Part shown: piece by piece, positions 34,049-41,827 of the stretch | How positions within the stretch are numbered: the stretch's first letter is position 1 | How the letters are laid out: each line of letters opens with the position of its first letter | Assembly (NCBI GenBank): GCA_029983675.1 | Contig: JASBYY010000020.1 | Span: 1 to 46,516 of the forward strand | DNA length: 46,516 bases | DNA from: Bacteroidales bacterium | GTDB taxonomy: Bacteria > Bacteroidota > Bacteroidia > Bacteroidales > F082 | Direction of reading: 5' to 3' | Program-made: the position numbers and the translations under genes | The notes under the pieces: generated by a model | Seen by the model: the letters and a program-made list of their open reading frames with translations, nothing else | The model's database searches: none | What the model was told of the DNA's origin: nothing

Positions 34049-34762
34049 ATGAAATCATCATACAAAATCACCTTAATCATTCTTTTTTCTATAGCTTTCC
34101 TTATTGGATGCAAGAAAGAAGAAAATTATAGTTGTGATCCTGAAATAAATAAATGGGCTAAAGAAAACTTTCTCTGCTTTCAAAATGCATCACTTGATGA
34201 AATTTCCACGCTTCCACCTCGACTTCAAAAAACTGCTTATCGGACACTATCAGCGGAAAATAAATATAATCTTTGGGTAGCAAAACTCGAAGATGTAAAG
34301 TTGACATGGGATCAACCTGTACAAAAACGAATAGAAGATCTTCTAAGCACAATCGATGCCTCTTGGTTTGAAACAGAATCTAAAACCATCAATACTAATT
34401 ATTTGCAAGCGTGGGAACATGACATGCTTTATTCATGGATGGATTCCATCAATTATTACATCAGTTTTATGACATTATCCACAATAGAAGACTTTAAAAG
34501 GCTTCGAGATAATCCAGAAACAATTGATTATTCATGGCTTCATGATGAAACGATAGTACGGCAGCAAATAGCAAAATCTTCAGTACCAGGAGGGGAACCT
34601 AAACAAGATTGCTTCTGTAATTGGGACATATCGTGCGGTATAAACCTTAACGATCCTTGTACTAAAACTAATATATGCGAACATACTAATTCAGGGTGTG
34701 GCTTATTGTGTTTATATCCTTGCAAAGGAGATTGCGAATCTAATATTATTCTACAAAGATAA
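34049..34762 (+). CDS. Lipoprotein with fulvocin C-like cysteine-rich C-terminus (candidate bacteriocin precursor)
   Basis: 237 residues. A lipoprotein signal ends at C21 (FLIGC). The middle (about 30-175) is helical and Trp-rich (KWAKENFLCFQNAS, PRLQKTAYRTLSAENKYNLW). After a VPGGEPKQ stretch, the last 51 residues hold nine cysteines at 188, 190, 196, 204, 210, 217, 221, 225 and 229, with CxC at the start and a SGCG motif. From memory this spacing resembles fulvocin C of Myxococcus fulvus and the 'bacteriocin fulvocin C-related' family of Bacteroidetes. Whether the tail is released as an active peptide is not shown by the sequence. The gene is AT-rich compared with its surroundings, suggesting transfer. 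The next gene is a membrane protein. Confidence 0.7.
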   Translation: MKSSYKITLIILFSIAFLIGCKKEENYSCDPEINKWAKENFLCFQNASLDEISTLPPRLQKTAYRTLSAENKYNLWVAKLEDVKLTWDQPVQKRIEDLLSTIDASWFETESKTINTNYLQAWEHDMLYSWMDSINYYISFMTLSTIEDFKRLRDNPETIDYSWLHDETIVRQQIAKSSVPGGEPKQDCFCNWDISCGINLNDPCTKTNICEHTNSGCGLLCLYPCKGDCESNIILQR

Positions 34763-34955
34763 ACAATTGTCGTTGACATACAAGAAGAGAAAGGATAATC
34801 CGCAACAATGACCATGACAGCCTCTTACCATAGTCACTTTTGCATGAAGGAAGTCATGATTATTACAGATAGTAATAATTTAAAAAATGCGATTCCATAT
34901 CAGCTATTATTGTAGCATAATCTTGTACAATCACTAATCTTAATCTTATAATATC

Positions 34956-35324
34956 ATGAACAACAAATTAAAACTTAAAAGCATTGTCTATTTTGCATGT
35001 TACTTAGTTTTCACTGTAGCTGCCGTCAACCAGTCATGGCGACCATATCGTGACCTGATGATGCTTTTCTTTTTCTGTTTTACTGGGATTTTTGGTGCGC
35101 TTTATATGGTAAATGCTACCCATTCAGAATGGAAATGGATGATAATCACCACAGTCATGGCTATTACCGCCACATGGTTGGGCGACATGTATCTTCTTCA
35201 AACCTATCCAACTCATCCAACTGGCGTAATATATGTAATTTTGGATATTGTTGCAGTATCAATTCCTTTTACCATTATCTGGTTTATTGCAAAAGCCATC
35301 ACACGAAAACACACCAAAGTGTAA
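34956..35324 (+). CDS. Four-helix integral membrane protein, possible immunity partner
   Basis: 122 residues with four hydrophobic segments (about 9-25, 34-52, 59-77 and 88-112), short loops and a basic C-terminus (KAITRKHTKV). I do not recognise the family. It lies 193 bases downstream of the fulvocin C-like gene on the same strand and shares its AT-rich composition. Small membrane proteins next to bacteriocin genes often give self-protection, so an immunity role is a reasonable guess but only by position. An unrelated small membrane protein is equally compatible with the sequence. Confidence 0.55.
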   Translation: MNNKLKLKSIVYFACYLVFTVAAVNQSWRPYRDLMMLFFFCFTGIFGALYMVNATHSEWKWMIITTVMAITATWLGDMYLLQTYPTHPTGVIYVILDIVAVSIPFTIIWFIAKAITRKHTKV

Positions 35325-35344
35325 ATATAGTATTTCAAATGGCA

Positions 35345-35452
35345 ATGAGGGTGCCCCAAAAGGGTAAAATTTTGACTTGCTAGTTTTGCAACTTATCGAT
35401 AATCAATATTATTTCAAAAAAATGCAAAAAAGGACTTTTTGGACACCCTCAT
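35345..35452. mobile_element. MITE-like element or IS end remnant with GAGGGTG...CACCCTC inverted repeats
   Basis: A 108-base unit. The left end ATGAGGGTGCCCCAAAAG and right end CTTTTTGGACACCCTCAT are imperfect inverted repeats (GAGGGTGYCCMAAAAG). Such ends are familiar from IS elements in Bacteroidetes. The interior has no coding capacity. It lies 20 bases after the membrane-protein stop and could also work as a terminator. Confidence 0.55.
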
Positions 35453-35740
35453 TACTATCAATAATGAAAGAACTTTCCCACCACTTTAGACCCACCTGGT
35501 TTAGCTCATCATTGGATAGAATTTTGACTTTAAAAGATAATTTCATGTTGATTTTGCCACATTGATGAATAAATCCCATCAAGCACAGAATGGTGTTGAC
35601 ATAGAAGTCTATTTCTCCATAAGAAAGGCTGTCATCAAAACACAGCACGGCATTTAATCAATAAAAACCTATAAATCATCATATTATAAATTATCTTCAA
35701 AAAATAATGCAAAATAATGAGGCCATTCATGAAAAAAAAC
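35453..35740. other. AT-rich intergenic region without a supportable gene
   Basis: One 79-codon minus-strand frame (35409-35648) overlaps the inverted-repeat element and has no recognisable family, start signal or partner. I see no RNA gene. The segment may be decayed inserted DNA. Confidence 0.4.
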
Positions 35741-35748
35741 TAATTTTG
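35741..35748 (+). promoter_or_regulatory. Bacteroidetes -7 promoter element of the pyrBI leader
   Basis: TAATTTTG matches TAnnTTTG. Transcription would start near 35755, giving a leader of about 190 bases before the pyrB ATG at 35946. Confidence 0.6.
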
Positions 35749-35755
35749 CAGTCCG

Positions 35756-35945
35756 ATGAGTGGAATAAAACCTACACCGGAATTTTCTTTTTCATGGGGC
35801 AACCCCAGCACAGAAGATTTTTTCATAACTTTTAAGCGGACGGTCAATGAATTGACCGTCTTTTTTTTGCCATATCGTCGTGATATTATGGCACTTCCAC
35901 CCATATTACACCTACAACATCTTGAACCAACAAAAACACACAACC
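35756..35945 (+). promoter_or_regulatory. Putative pyrBI leader/attenuator
   Basis: Between the promoter and pyrB lie U-rich tracts (TTTTCTTTTT near 35782, GATTTTTTCATAACTTTT at 35817-35833), a small GGGGCAACCCC hairpin (about 35795-35805), and an intrinsic terminator at 35839-35868. An ATG-led frame starting at 35756 contains Phe-rich stretches and reads through the terminator. This recalls the E. coli pyrL attenuator, where UTP-dependent pausing lets ribosomes prevent termination. Control by pyrimidine level is an inference from the layout. Confidence 0.5.
35839..35868 (+). terminator. Intrinsic terminator upstream of pyrB
   Basis: GACGGTCAA and TTGACCGTC form a perfect 9-bp stem with a TGAA loop, followed by eight T. 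It lies inside the leader, between promoter and pyrB, so it would limit pyrB expression. Confidence 0.85.
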
Positions 35946-36866
35946 ATGTCCATTTCACTTAAAAACCGCAGTCTGATTTCCATCACCGACTATTCTCCTG
36001 ATGAAATCTGCCACGTGCTTGACATCGCAGAGGATTTTGAGCGCAACCCGCATCAGAACCTGCTCAACGGTCGCGTCATCGCATCGTTGTTTTTCGAACC
36101 TTCAACGCGTACTCGCTTGAGTTTTGAGACCGCCATCCAGCTCTTGGGCGGCAATGTCATCGGCTTCAGCAGCACCGCAGGAACAAGTGTGCAAAAAGGC
36201 GAGTCGCTGCGCGACACCATCACCATGGTGGCCAGCTATGCCGACCTTATTGTAATGCGCAACCCCATCGACGGCTCGGCTCGCTTCGCATCCGAAGTGT
36301 CGAAAGTGCCGATTATCAATGCCGGTGACGGATCAAACCAACACCCTACACAGTGTATGCTTGACCTCTACTCCATCCGCAAGACACAGGGCACCCTTGA
36401 AAACCTTGAGATCACCCTCGTCGGCGACTTGAAATACGGTCGCACGGTGCACAGCCTTGTCGAAGCCATGAGTAACTTCAATGCGAAATTCAACTTGGTG
36501 TCTCCGGTCGAGCTGAAACTGCCGCGTGCCGTGAAACAACACATTAAGGACGCCCACCTGGAATATGAACAGTTTACCGAACTGGAAGACGTTATTCCGC
36601 ACTCCGACATCATATACATGACCCGCGTGCAGCGTGAGCGCTTCCCCGATCCGCTTGAATACGAAAAGGTGAAGAACTCATACGTGCTGCGCAACGCCAT
36701 GCTGGCCAACGCCAAGCCCAACTGCCGCGTGCTGCATCCGCTGCCCCGTGTCACCGAAATCCACGTCGATGTCGATGCCAACCCCGCCGCCTATTACTTC
36801 CAACAGGCTCAGAACGGCGTTTACGCCCGTCAAGCCATCATCTCCGCCATCTTAGGATTGAAATAA
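35946..36866 (+). CDS. pyrB: Aspartate carbamoyltransferase catalytic subunit
   Basis: Makes N-carbamoylaspartate in de novo pyrimidine synthesis. 306 residues. Carbamoyl-phosphate loop FFEPSTRTRLSFETA, then GTSVQKGESLRDT with the conserved Lys, GDGSNQHPTQCMLDL, GDLKYGRTVHSL, TRVQRERF and HPLPRV. Start at 35946 is chosen because the upstream frame to 35880 lacks family similarity. pyrI follows after 53 bases, so the enzyme is the allosteric PyrBI type. Confidence 0.96.
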   Translation: MSISLKNRSLISITDYSPDEICHVLDIAEDFERNPHQNLLNGRVIASLFFEPSTRTRLSFETAIQLLGGNVIGFSSTAGTSVQKGESLRDTITMVASYADLIVMRNPIDGSARFASEVSKVPIINAGDGSNQHPTQCMLDLYSIRKTQGTLENLEITLVGDLKYGRTVHSLVEAMSNFNAKFNLVSPVELKLPRAVKQHIKDAHLEYEQFTELEDVIPHSDIIYMTRVQRERFPDPLEYEKVKNSYVLRNAMLANAKPNCRVLHPLPRVTEIHVDVDANPAAYYFQQAQNGVYARQAIISAILGLK

Positions 36867-36919
36867 TACCATCAAGAGGATTCAAAAATCACACACGTAA
36901 ACAACAAACAACCAACAAT

Positions 36920-37387
36920 ATGGAAAAGAGAAAAGAACTGATTGTGTCGGCCATTGAAAACGGCACCGTCATTGACCACATCCCCGCCGACAAGGTTTTT
37001 GAAGTCGTCCGCATTCTCGGTCTCGAAAAGTCGGACAACCCCATCTATTTCGGCATGAATTTGGAAAGCAAGAAATACGGCACCAAAGGTCTTATCAAAA
37101 TCACCAACAGATACTTCGAGGCTGACGATATCAATAAAATCGCACTGGCAGCTCCTATTGCAACACTTATCGAGATTAAGGATTTCGAGGTAGTGAAAAA
37201 ACAGACCGTTCAAATTCCCGACGAGGTGGAGCATATCGTAAAATGCTTTAATCCGAACTGCATCACCAACAAGGAAAATGAAGTCCCCACCAAGTTCAAG
37301 GTTTTGAAAGACGCTGAAGGCAAAATCCGCCTGAGATGCCACTACTGTGAGAAATTCACCACCAAGGACAACATGGAGTTTCTTTGA
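36920..37387 (+). CDS. pyrI: Aspartate carbamoyltransferase regulatory subunit
   Basis: 155-residue regulatory chain that binds nucleotide effectors and zinc. N-terminal allosteric part (VSAIENGTVIDHIPADKVFEVVRILGL) and C-terminal zinc domain with CFNPNCITN and CHYCEKF, giving the four zinc cysteines (C-x4-C, C-x2-C). It follows pyrB on the same strand. Confidence 0.95.
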   Translation: MEKRKELIVSAIENGTVIDHIPADKVFEVVRILGLEKSDNPIYFGMNLESKKYGTKGLIKITNRYFEADDINKIALAAPIATLIEIKDFEVVKKQTVQIPDEVEHIVKCFNPNCITNKENEVPTKFKVLKDAEGKIRLRCHYCEKFTTKDNMEFL

Positions 37388-37406
37388 TAGCAACAACTGA
37401 TTCACA

Positions 37407-37985
37407 ATGAGGAAAATCATCACTTTCGTCGTTGCACTTTTGGCTGCCGTCAGCATTTGGGGTGTTGTCACCTACAATCGGTTTGTCAAAACACAAGAGG
37501 AAATGCATACGGCTTGGGGACAGGTTGAGAATGTGTACCAACGTCGCGCCGACCTTGTGCCTAACCTTGTGACTGCCGTAAAAAGCTACGCAGCATACGA
37601 ACGAAAGGTTTTTGAAGCTGTTACCGAAGCACGGTCAAAGGCTACCGCCATCAACCTCGAAATAAGCACCATGACGGATACGCAATTAGATGATTTTCAA
37701 AATACACAAAACATTTTGGGCGAATCGATTGGACAACTGACAGCCGTAGCCGAGGACTATCCCGACCTGAAAGCCAACGAAAATTATCTGACACTGCACG
37801 CTCAACTTGAAGGTTGCGAAAACCGCATACAAATTGAACGGAACCGATTCAACGAAATGGCGCAACGCTACAACAAGACCGTGCGAAGATTCCCCAGCAG
37901 CATTGTCGCCCGTCTTTTTGGATTCAAACGTCAACCTTACTTCAAGGCTTTGACAGAAGATGCCGACCAAGCGCCGAAACTGTAA
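37407..37985 (+). CDS. lemA: LemA-family protein
   Basis: 192 residues with one N-terminal transmembrane segment (about 4-22, then YNRFVKTQEEMHTAWGQVENVYQRRADLVPNLV), the LemA hallmark, and a long helical body including LTAVAEDYPDLKANENYL and RIQIERNRFNEMAQRYN. The C-terminal PYFKA motif matches the family end. LemA proteins are membrane-anchored with an outside helical domain, and their function is unclear. It lies 19 bases after pyrI and a bidirectional terminator follows. Confidence 0.9.
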   Translation: MRKIITFVVALLAAVSIWGVVTYNRFVKTQEEMHTAWGQVENVYQRRADLVPNLVTAVKSYAAYERKVFEAVTEARSKATAINLEISTMTDTQLDDFQNTQNILGESIGQLTAVAEDYPDLKANENYLTLHAQLEGCENRIQIERNRFNEMAQRYNKTVRRFPSSIVARLFGFKRQPYFKALTEDADQAPKL

Positions 37986-38010
37986 TGGCAACGTACAAGT
38001 GACGAATAAA

Positions 38011-38036
38011 AAACTCCGCCTACGAGCGGAGTTTTT
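38011..38036. terminator. Bidirectional intrinsic terminator between lemA and the DUF3467 gene
   Basis: AAACTCCGC and GCGGAGTTT pair around CTACGA, with T-runs on both strands. It lies between two convergent genes. Confidence 0.9.
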
Positions 38037-38059
38037 TATTATCGGGCTTCAGACTTTCA

Positions 38060-38371
38060 TCAGGCTTCGGCTGTTGGTCCACCCATAGTGAAGGGAGGCA
38101 TGGTCTCGTTACCAACATCCTTGATATTGCCAAAGCTGCTTTCGTATTTATTCAGATTATCCGCCAAGGCCTTGAAAAGCCTTTTGGCATGTTGCGGAGT
38201 CATGATGATGCGCGACTTCACCCTTGCTTTGGGTGCGCCTGGCATAAGTTTCACAAAATCAAGAACAAACTCCGACGGCGAGTGTGTGATGATGGCAAGA
38301 TTAGAATAAACTCCTTCGGCAATTTCTTCCGAAAGTTCAATGTTCAATTGATTCTTAGGTTTGTTTTCCAT
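38060..38371 (-). CDS. DUF3467-family protein
   Basis: 103 residues. The family pattern is clear: IELSEEIAEGVYSNLAIITHSPSEFVLDFVKLMPG, then KARVKSRIIMTPQHAKRLFKALADNL. Function is unknown. It is cytoplasmic by composition, without signal peptide. A TACTTTTG promoter element lies 25 bases upstream. Confidence 0.88.
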   Translation of the reverse strand: MENKPKNQLNIELSEEIAEGVYSNLAIITHSPSEFVLDFVKLMPGAPKARVKSRIIMTPQHAKRLFKALADNLNKYESSFGNIKDVGNETMPPFTMGGPTAEA

Positions 38372-38395
38372 ATCGGATCATTTTAATGTTTGGTG

Positions 38396-38403
38396 CAAAA
38401 GTA
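38396..38403 (-). promoter_or_regulatory. Bacteroidetes -7 promoter element for the DUF3467 gene
   Basis: The minus strand reads TACTTTTG (TAnnTTTG) 25 bases upstream of the ATG at 38371. Confidence 0.55.
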
Positions 38404-38490
38404 GCATTTTTTCGTAAACCTTTTCCCAATCGGAAATAAGAAACTGATTTGAAATCTAACAAAAACAGCTATTATTCCCGCATCTCCACG

Positions 38491-38550
38491 TCCCGCCTCA
38501 TACCATGGCATAACACGAAATGGACTCAACCCGAATCCTTTCAAAACAGC
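38491..38550. repeat. Partial copy of the dispersed repeat (right-end module)
   Basis: The stretch CCCGCCTC...CATAACACGAAATGGACTCAA followed by TTTCAAAACAGC resembles the 4506-4555 module and the right end of the element at 25078-25092. The rest of 38404-38635 shows nothing that can be supported. Confidence 0.5.
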
Positions 38551-38635
38551 GTATAAAATCAAATGCCTGAGATATTACGGCATCTACCTATTGGAACAAA
38601 CCGTCATTTCTGTTTTTGCAAGAATCCTACTATAC

Positions 38636-39217
38636 CTATGATTTATAGGAGCTTACAATATCAAGAAACAGTTTGTGAAGCGACAAATCTTCGTTCAGTT
38701 CGGGATGGAAAGCCGTGACAAGCTGGTTGCCTTGACGTGCTGCCACGATATGGCCATCGACTTCCGACAGGCATTTTGCCTCACCCCATAGCCTCTTGAT
38801 ATAAGGAGCGCGTATGAAAGTCATCGGGACCTGATTGGCCAACCCTTCCACCTTGCCCTCCGTATAAAAGCTGCCCAACTGCCTTCCGTATGCATTGCGG
38901 CACACCTCCATGTCCATAGTGCCGAGATGAAGCGGTGTACTTTTGCCGTTTTCCTCCTTCCCCAGCAAAATCAATCCGGCGCAAGTGCCGAATACGGGAA
39001 GTCCGCCGTTTATTACATCTTGAATGGGATGAAAAAGCTGCAACTCGTGCAACAACTTGGTCATGGTGGTGCTTTCTCCTCCCGGAATAATGAGGCCGTC
39101 CTTGTGGCGGTTCCAGTCGGAAGCCTGCCTGATTTCAAAAGATGTTGCACCCAGACGGTGCAACATCTTTTCGTGTTCGATAAAAGCGCCCTGAAGGGCT
39201 AAAACTGCTATCTCCAT
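38636..39217 (-). CDS. pdxT: Pyridoxal 5'-phosphate synthase glutaminase subunit PdxT
   Basis: Class I glutaminase that supplies ammonia to PdxS. 193 residues. LALQGAFIEHEKML start, GGEST loop, nucleophile C79 in VFGTCAGLILLG, and the His-Glu pair in TAFHPELNED. The start at 39217 is used. The open frame continues upstream but matches only the shadow of pdxS. pdxS ends 35 bases upstream. Confidence 0.95.
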   Translation of the reverse strand: MEIAVLALQGAFIEHEKMLHRLGATSFEIRQASDWNRHKDGLIIPGGESTTMTKLLHELQLFHPIQDVINGGLPVFGTCAGLILLGKEENGKSTPLHLGTMDMEVCRNAYGRQLGSFYTEGKVEGLANQVPMTFIRAPYIKRLWGEAKCLSEVDGHIVAARQGNQLVTAFHPELNEDLSLHKLFLDIVSSYKS

Positions 39218-39252
39218 GTGTTTGGTACCGGAAAAACGAATATGAGGACGGG

Positions 39253-40128
39253 TTATTTGCCGCGTTCGGCCATCAGCAGGGCGATTTCCTGTTCGTTGAT
39301 GCCTACCATGGCTTCTCCCAAATCTTCGGAAAGTTCGGCGAGAATCTTGGGATCGTTGTAGTTGGTCACCGCCTTGACGATGGCACAAGCTCTCTTCTTC
39401 GGATTTCCCGACTTGAAAATTCCCGAACCAACGAAAACGCCTTCCGCACCGAGTTGCATCATAAGTGCTGCATCGGCAGGGGTTGCCACGCCGCCTGCGG
39501 CAAAGTTAACAACAGGCAACTTGCCGTTATCGTGCACAAAACGCACCAGTTCGTATGGGGCTTGCAGCTGCTTGGCTTCTTCATACAGCTCGTTCTCGGT
39601 CATGCCGACGATACGGCGCATCTCCGACTGCATCATACGCATGTGGCGCACGGCTTGAATGACATCACCCGTTCCCGGCTCGCCCTTGGTACGAATCATG
39701 GTGGCTCCTTCGGCAATACGGCGCAAGGCCTCGCCCAAGTTCTTGGCACCACATACAAAAGGAACGTCGAACTGGTTCTTGTCAATATGATAGATGTCGT
39801 CTGCCGGCGAAAGCACTTCGCTTTCATCGATATAGTCGATTTCGATGGCCTGAAGAATCTGTGCCTCGGCAAAATGACCGATACGGCACTTTGCCATGAC
39901 GGGAATGGAAACAGCTTCCTGGATGCTCTTGATCATTTTCGGGTCGCTCATACGCGACACACCACCTGCGGCGCGGATGTCAGCCGGAATACGCTCCAAA
40001 GCCATTACTGCGCAAGCACCTGCCTCTTCAGCGATGCGGGCCTGTTCGGGGGTTGTCACGTCCATAATTACACCGCCCTTTAGCATTTGGGCGAGATTGC
40101 GATTAAGCTCTTGTCTATTTTCTGCCAT
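39253..40128 (-). CDS. pdxS: Pyridoxal 5'-phosphate synthase subunit PdxS
   Basis: Builds PLP from ribose 5-phosphate, glyceraldehyde 3-phosphate and ammonia. 291 residues. Conserved D23 (IMDVTTPEQA), K80 in PVMAKCRIGHFAEAQ and K148 in RTKGEPGTGDV, the two swinging lysines, and DYIDESEVLSPAD are all present. It begins 5 bases after the kinase-AraC gene, so the three B6 genes form one transcript, with that gene first. Confidence 0.97.
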   Translation of the reverse strand: MAENRQELNRNLAQMLKGGVIMDVTTPEQARIAEEAGACAVMALERIPADIRAAGGVSRMSDPKMIKSIQEAVSIPVMAKCRIGHFAEAQILQAIEIDYIDESEVLSPADDIYHIDKNQFDVPFVCGAKNLGEALRRIAEGATMIRTKGEPGTGDVIQAVRHMRMMQSEMRRIVGMTENELYEEAKQLQAPYELVRFVHDNGKLPVVNFAAGGVATPADAALMMQLGAEGVFVGSGIFKSGNPKKRACAIVKAVTNYNDPKILAELSEDLGEAMVGINEQEIALLMAERGK

Positions 40129-40133
40129 AGTAT

Positions 40134-41231
40134 TTATGATTTAATGTTTACGTTTTGTTTTCTGTATTCGCTTGGGGTCACACCCTTCATTTTCTTGAAA
40201 AACTTCGCAAAATGGGCTTGAGAGCGGAATCCGAACTCGTAGGCCACCTCCTGAACGGTTTTTCCCGTCGTGCTCAACTGAATTTCAATCGCCTTGATCA
40301 AATACTCATCGATGAGGGTCTTGGGCGCTTTGCCGGCAATACGTTTGGTCACCTGAGCCAAGTATCGGCTGCTCACATTGAGACTATCGGCATAGAAACG
40401 CACATCGTTATTTGTTTTATGATGGGCCGAAATCTCGTTAATCAGCTGATTATAAAGCTCACTACTCCGTCCTTTCAAATCACAGGCGTAAGCCACCTGC
40501 TGATTGATGAAAGTCTTTGCACAAACAATGGCATCGCGGATGTCCAAACCTTGTCCTAAATAGGCGGCAATGGCCGATGAAAGATTGCTCCCTGCGCCGT
40601 GGACGTTGAAATCCGTCGCTGAGGGCGATGCAAAATAAGCGGGTTCATGTTCTCCCTTCCTTAAAAGGACATCGGTAAGAGTGGCTGTCGGGGTAGCGAA
40701 ACCTTGGATCAGCACGGCACCACAACCCTTTCCAATCAGTTCTTCAGCCGCTTTGACACCATCCTCCACCGTCTCCACCGGATGCCCCAGCATGAAAGAT
40801 GCCGCATCACGCTTCACCGTGACTAAAGAACACTCCGGCAGCAGATGCTTCCTGACTTTCGCCACCATGTCATCTGACATCAAGATGTCGCCACGGCTTG
40901 AAACAACCACCGGCGTATATACCGTGTGAACCGGCTTGTAATGCTTCAGTGAAAAAACGATGGTTTCGAGCACTTCTGGGTTTCGAACCATACCGATTTT
41001 AAACACTTGAGGCTCAAGGTCGTCAATGATGGCTTCTATCTGACCGGCTACGATGGCGGCAGGAAGATCATAGAACTCCTGAATACCCAGCGTGTTCTGC
41101 ATGGTGATGGATGTTATAGCCGACACCGGATACCCTCCCAATAACGAGATGGTCTTGATGTCAGCCTGAACACCCGATCCGCCCATACTGTCGGAGCCGG
41201 TGATGGTCAATATGACGGGAGCCTTTTTCAT
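40134..41231 (-). CDS. ThiD/PdxK-like kinase fused to an AraC-type DNA-binding domain
   Basis: 365 residues. Residues 1-260 are a phosphomethylpyrimidine/pyridoxal kinase-like domain (ILTITGSDSMGGSGVQADIKT, TSITMQNTLG, VVVSSRGDIL). The anion-hole motif reads HGAGSN (211-216), with Ser215 where ThiD and ThiD-like pyridoxal kinases have Cys and other kinases Asp. Residues about 270-360 are an AraC tandem helix-turn-helix (SSRYLAQVTKRIAGKAPK and VQEVAYEFGFRSQAHFAKFF). As first gene of the pdxS-pdxT operon it is a strong candidate for a B6-sensing regulator, with or without kinase activity. The start at 41231 is preferred over 41255. Confidence 0.88.
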   Translation of the reverse strand: MKKAPVILTITGSDSMGGSGVQADIKTISLLGGYPVSAITSITMQNTLGIQEFYDLPAAIVAGQIEAIIDDLEPQVFKIGMVRNPEVLETIVFSLKHYKPVHTVYTPVVVSSRGDILMSDDMVAKVRKHLLPECSLVTVKRDAASFMLGHPVETVEDGVKAAEELIGKGCGAVLIQGFATPTATLTDVLLRKGEHEPAYFASPSATDFNVHGAGSNLSSAIAAYLGQGLDIRDAIVCAKTFINQQVAYACDLKGRSSELYNQLINEISAHHKTNNDVRFYADSLNVSSRYLAQVTKRIAGKAPKTLIDEYLIKAIEIQLSTTGKTVQEVAYEFGFRSQAHFAKFFKKMKGVTPSEYRKQNVNIKS

Positions 41232-41339
41232 CTGTGTTTTACTTTCGGGGTGCAAAGAACGTTGAATTTAGGAAGATACGAAAACAAAGTTCGCGATTTG
41301 ACAAACAATAGGCAGATTTATACAATCACTTTCTAAAAA

Positions 41340-41738
41340 TCACTTGTCCGTTTTCAAGCCTACAATGGAAATATTGTTGCCGCACACATGCCCTTCATGT
41401 TCCGAGCAAACAACACCAGAGTCGGATATCTTGTCATCCAAATAGTCTTTGACGACATCCTCCACTTTTCCAGAGCATCCGCGAACAACTTTTATTTCAT
41501 TGTTTTTCAATACATTGACAGCTCCGTCACCCATATTCCCAGCCAGCATCACGCCGACACCCATTTCATGAAGGGTGGAAGCTATGTTGCTCTTGCAACC
41601 ACATCCTACCGGCGAATCCAAACGTTCATACTGTAAACATTTTCCATCGTCGGAAACGGTACAGATTGTGTAAAACTGGCAATGTCCGAAATGGTTGTCA
41701 ATAGTGCCATCATTTTTTGTAGGTAATGCAATTTTCAT
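41340..41738 (-). CDS. NifB/NifX-type dinitrogenase-cofactor-like protein
   Basis: 132 residues. The Fe-Mo cofactor biosynthesis fold is recognisable: MKIALPTKNDGTIDNHFGHCQFYTI, GCGCKSNIASTLHEMGVGVMLAGNMGDGAVNVL, and IKVVRGCSGKVEDVV. In many anaerobes such small proteins occur without nitrogenase and may carry Fe-S clusters. A cysteine-rich tail (CSEHEGHVCGNN) adds possible metal ligands. No nif genes are present. Function unknown. It stands between the B6 operon and the rubredoxin gene on the same strand. Confidence 0.8.
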   Translation of the reverse strand: MKIALPTKNDGTIDNHFGHCQFYTICTVSDDGKCLQYERLDSPVGCGCKSNIASTLHEMGVGVMLAGNMGDGAVNVLKNNEIKVVRGCSGKVEDVVKDYLDDKISDSGVVCSEHEGHVCGNNISIVGLKTDK

Positions 41739-41760
41739 GGTTTGAATATTTAATGGATTA

Positions 41761-41827
41761 TGAAACTATTTTTTCTTACAACAAAGCTATTATTGAATTA
41801 TTCAAAACAATTCATAACAGCTTCTAT
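41761..41827. repeat. Short relative of the AGAAGCTG-type repeat element
   Basis: CTTACAACAAAG.TATTATTGAATTATT matches the left part of copies at 4181 and 24886 (one base changed), and the segment ends AACAGCTTCT like the right end at 25092. The interior is deleted. The interval 41828-42030 holds nothing that can be supported as a gene. Confidence 0.55.

Noticed and set aside
33755..34061. Minus-strand ORFs upstream of the fulvocin C-like gene
   Set aside because: Cys/Phe-rich but without any recognised motif. They read across an AT-rich spacer and overlap the plus-strand gene start.
35409..35648. 79-codon minus-strand ORF downstream of the membrane protein
   Set aside because: It overlaps the inverted-repeat element, has no recognisable family, ribosome site or partner, and AT-rich DNA gives such frames by chance.
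41340..41738. Evidence of nitrogen fixation from the NifX-like gene
   Set aside because: Small NifX/NifB-type proteins are common in non-fixing anaerobes and no nitrogenase genes are present.
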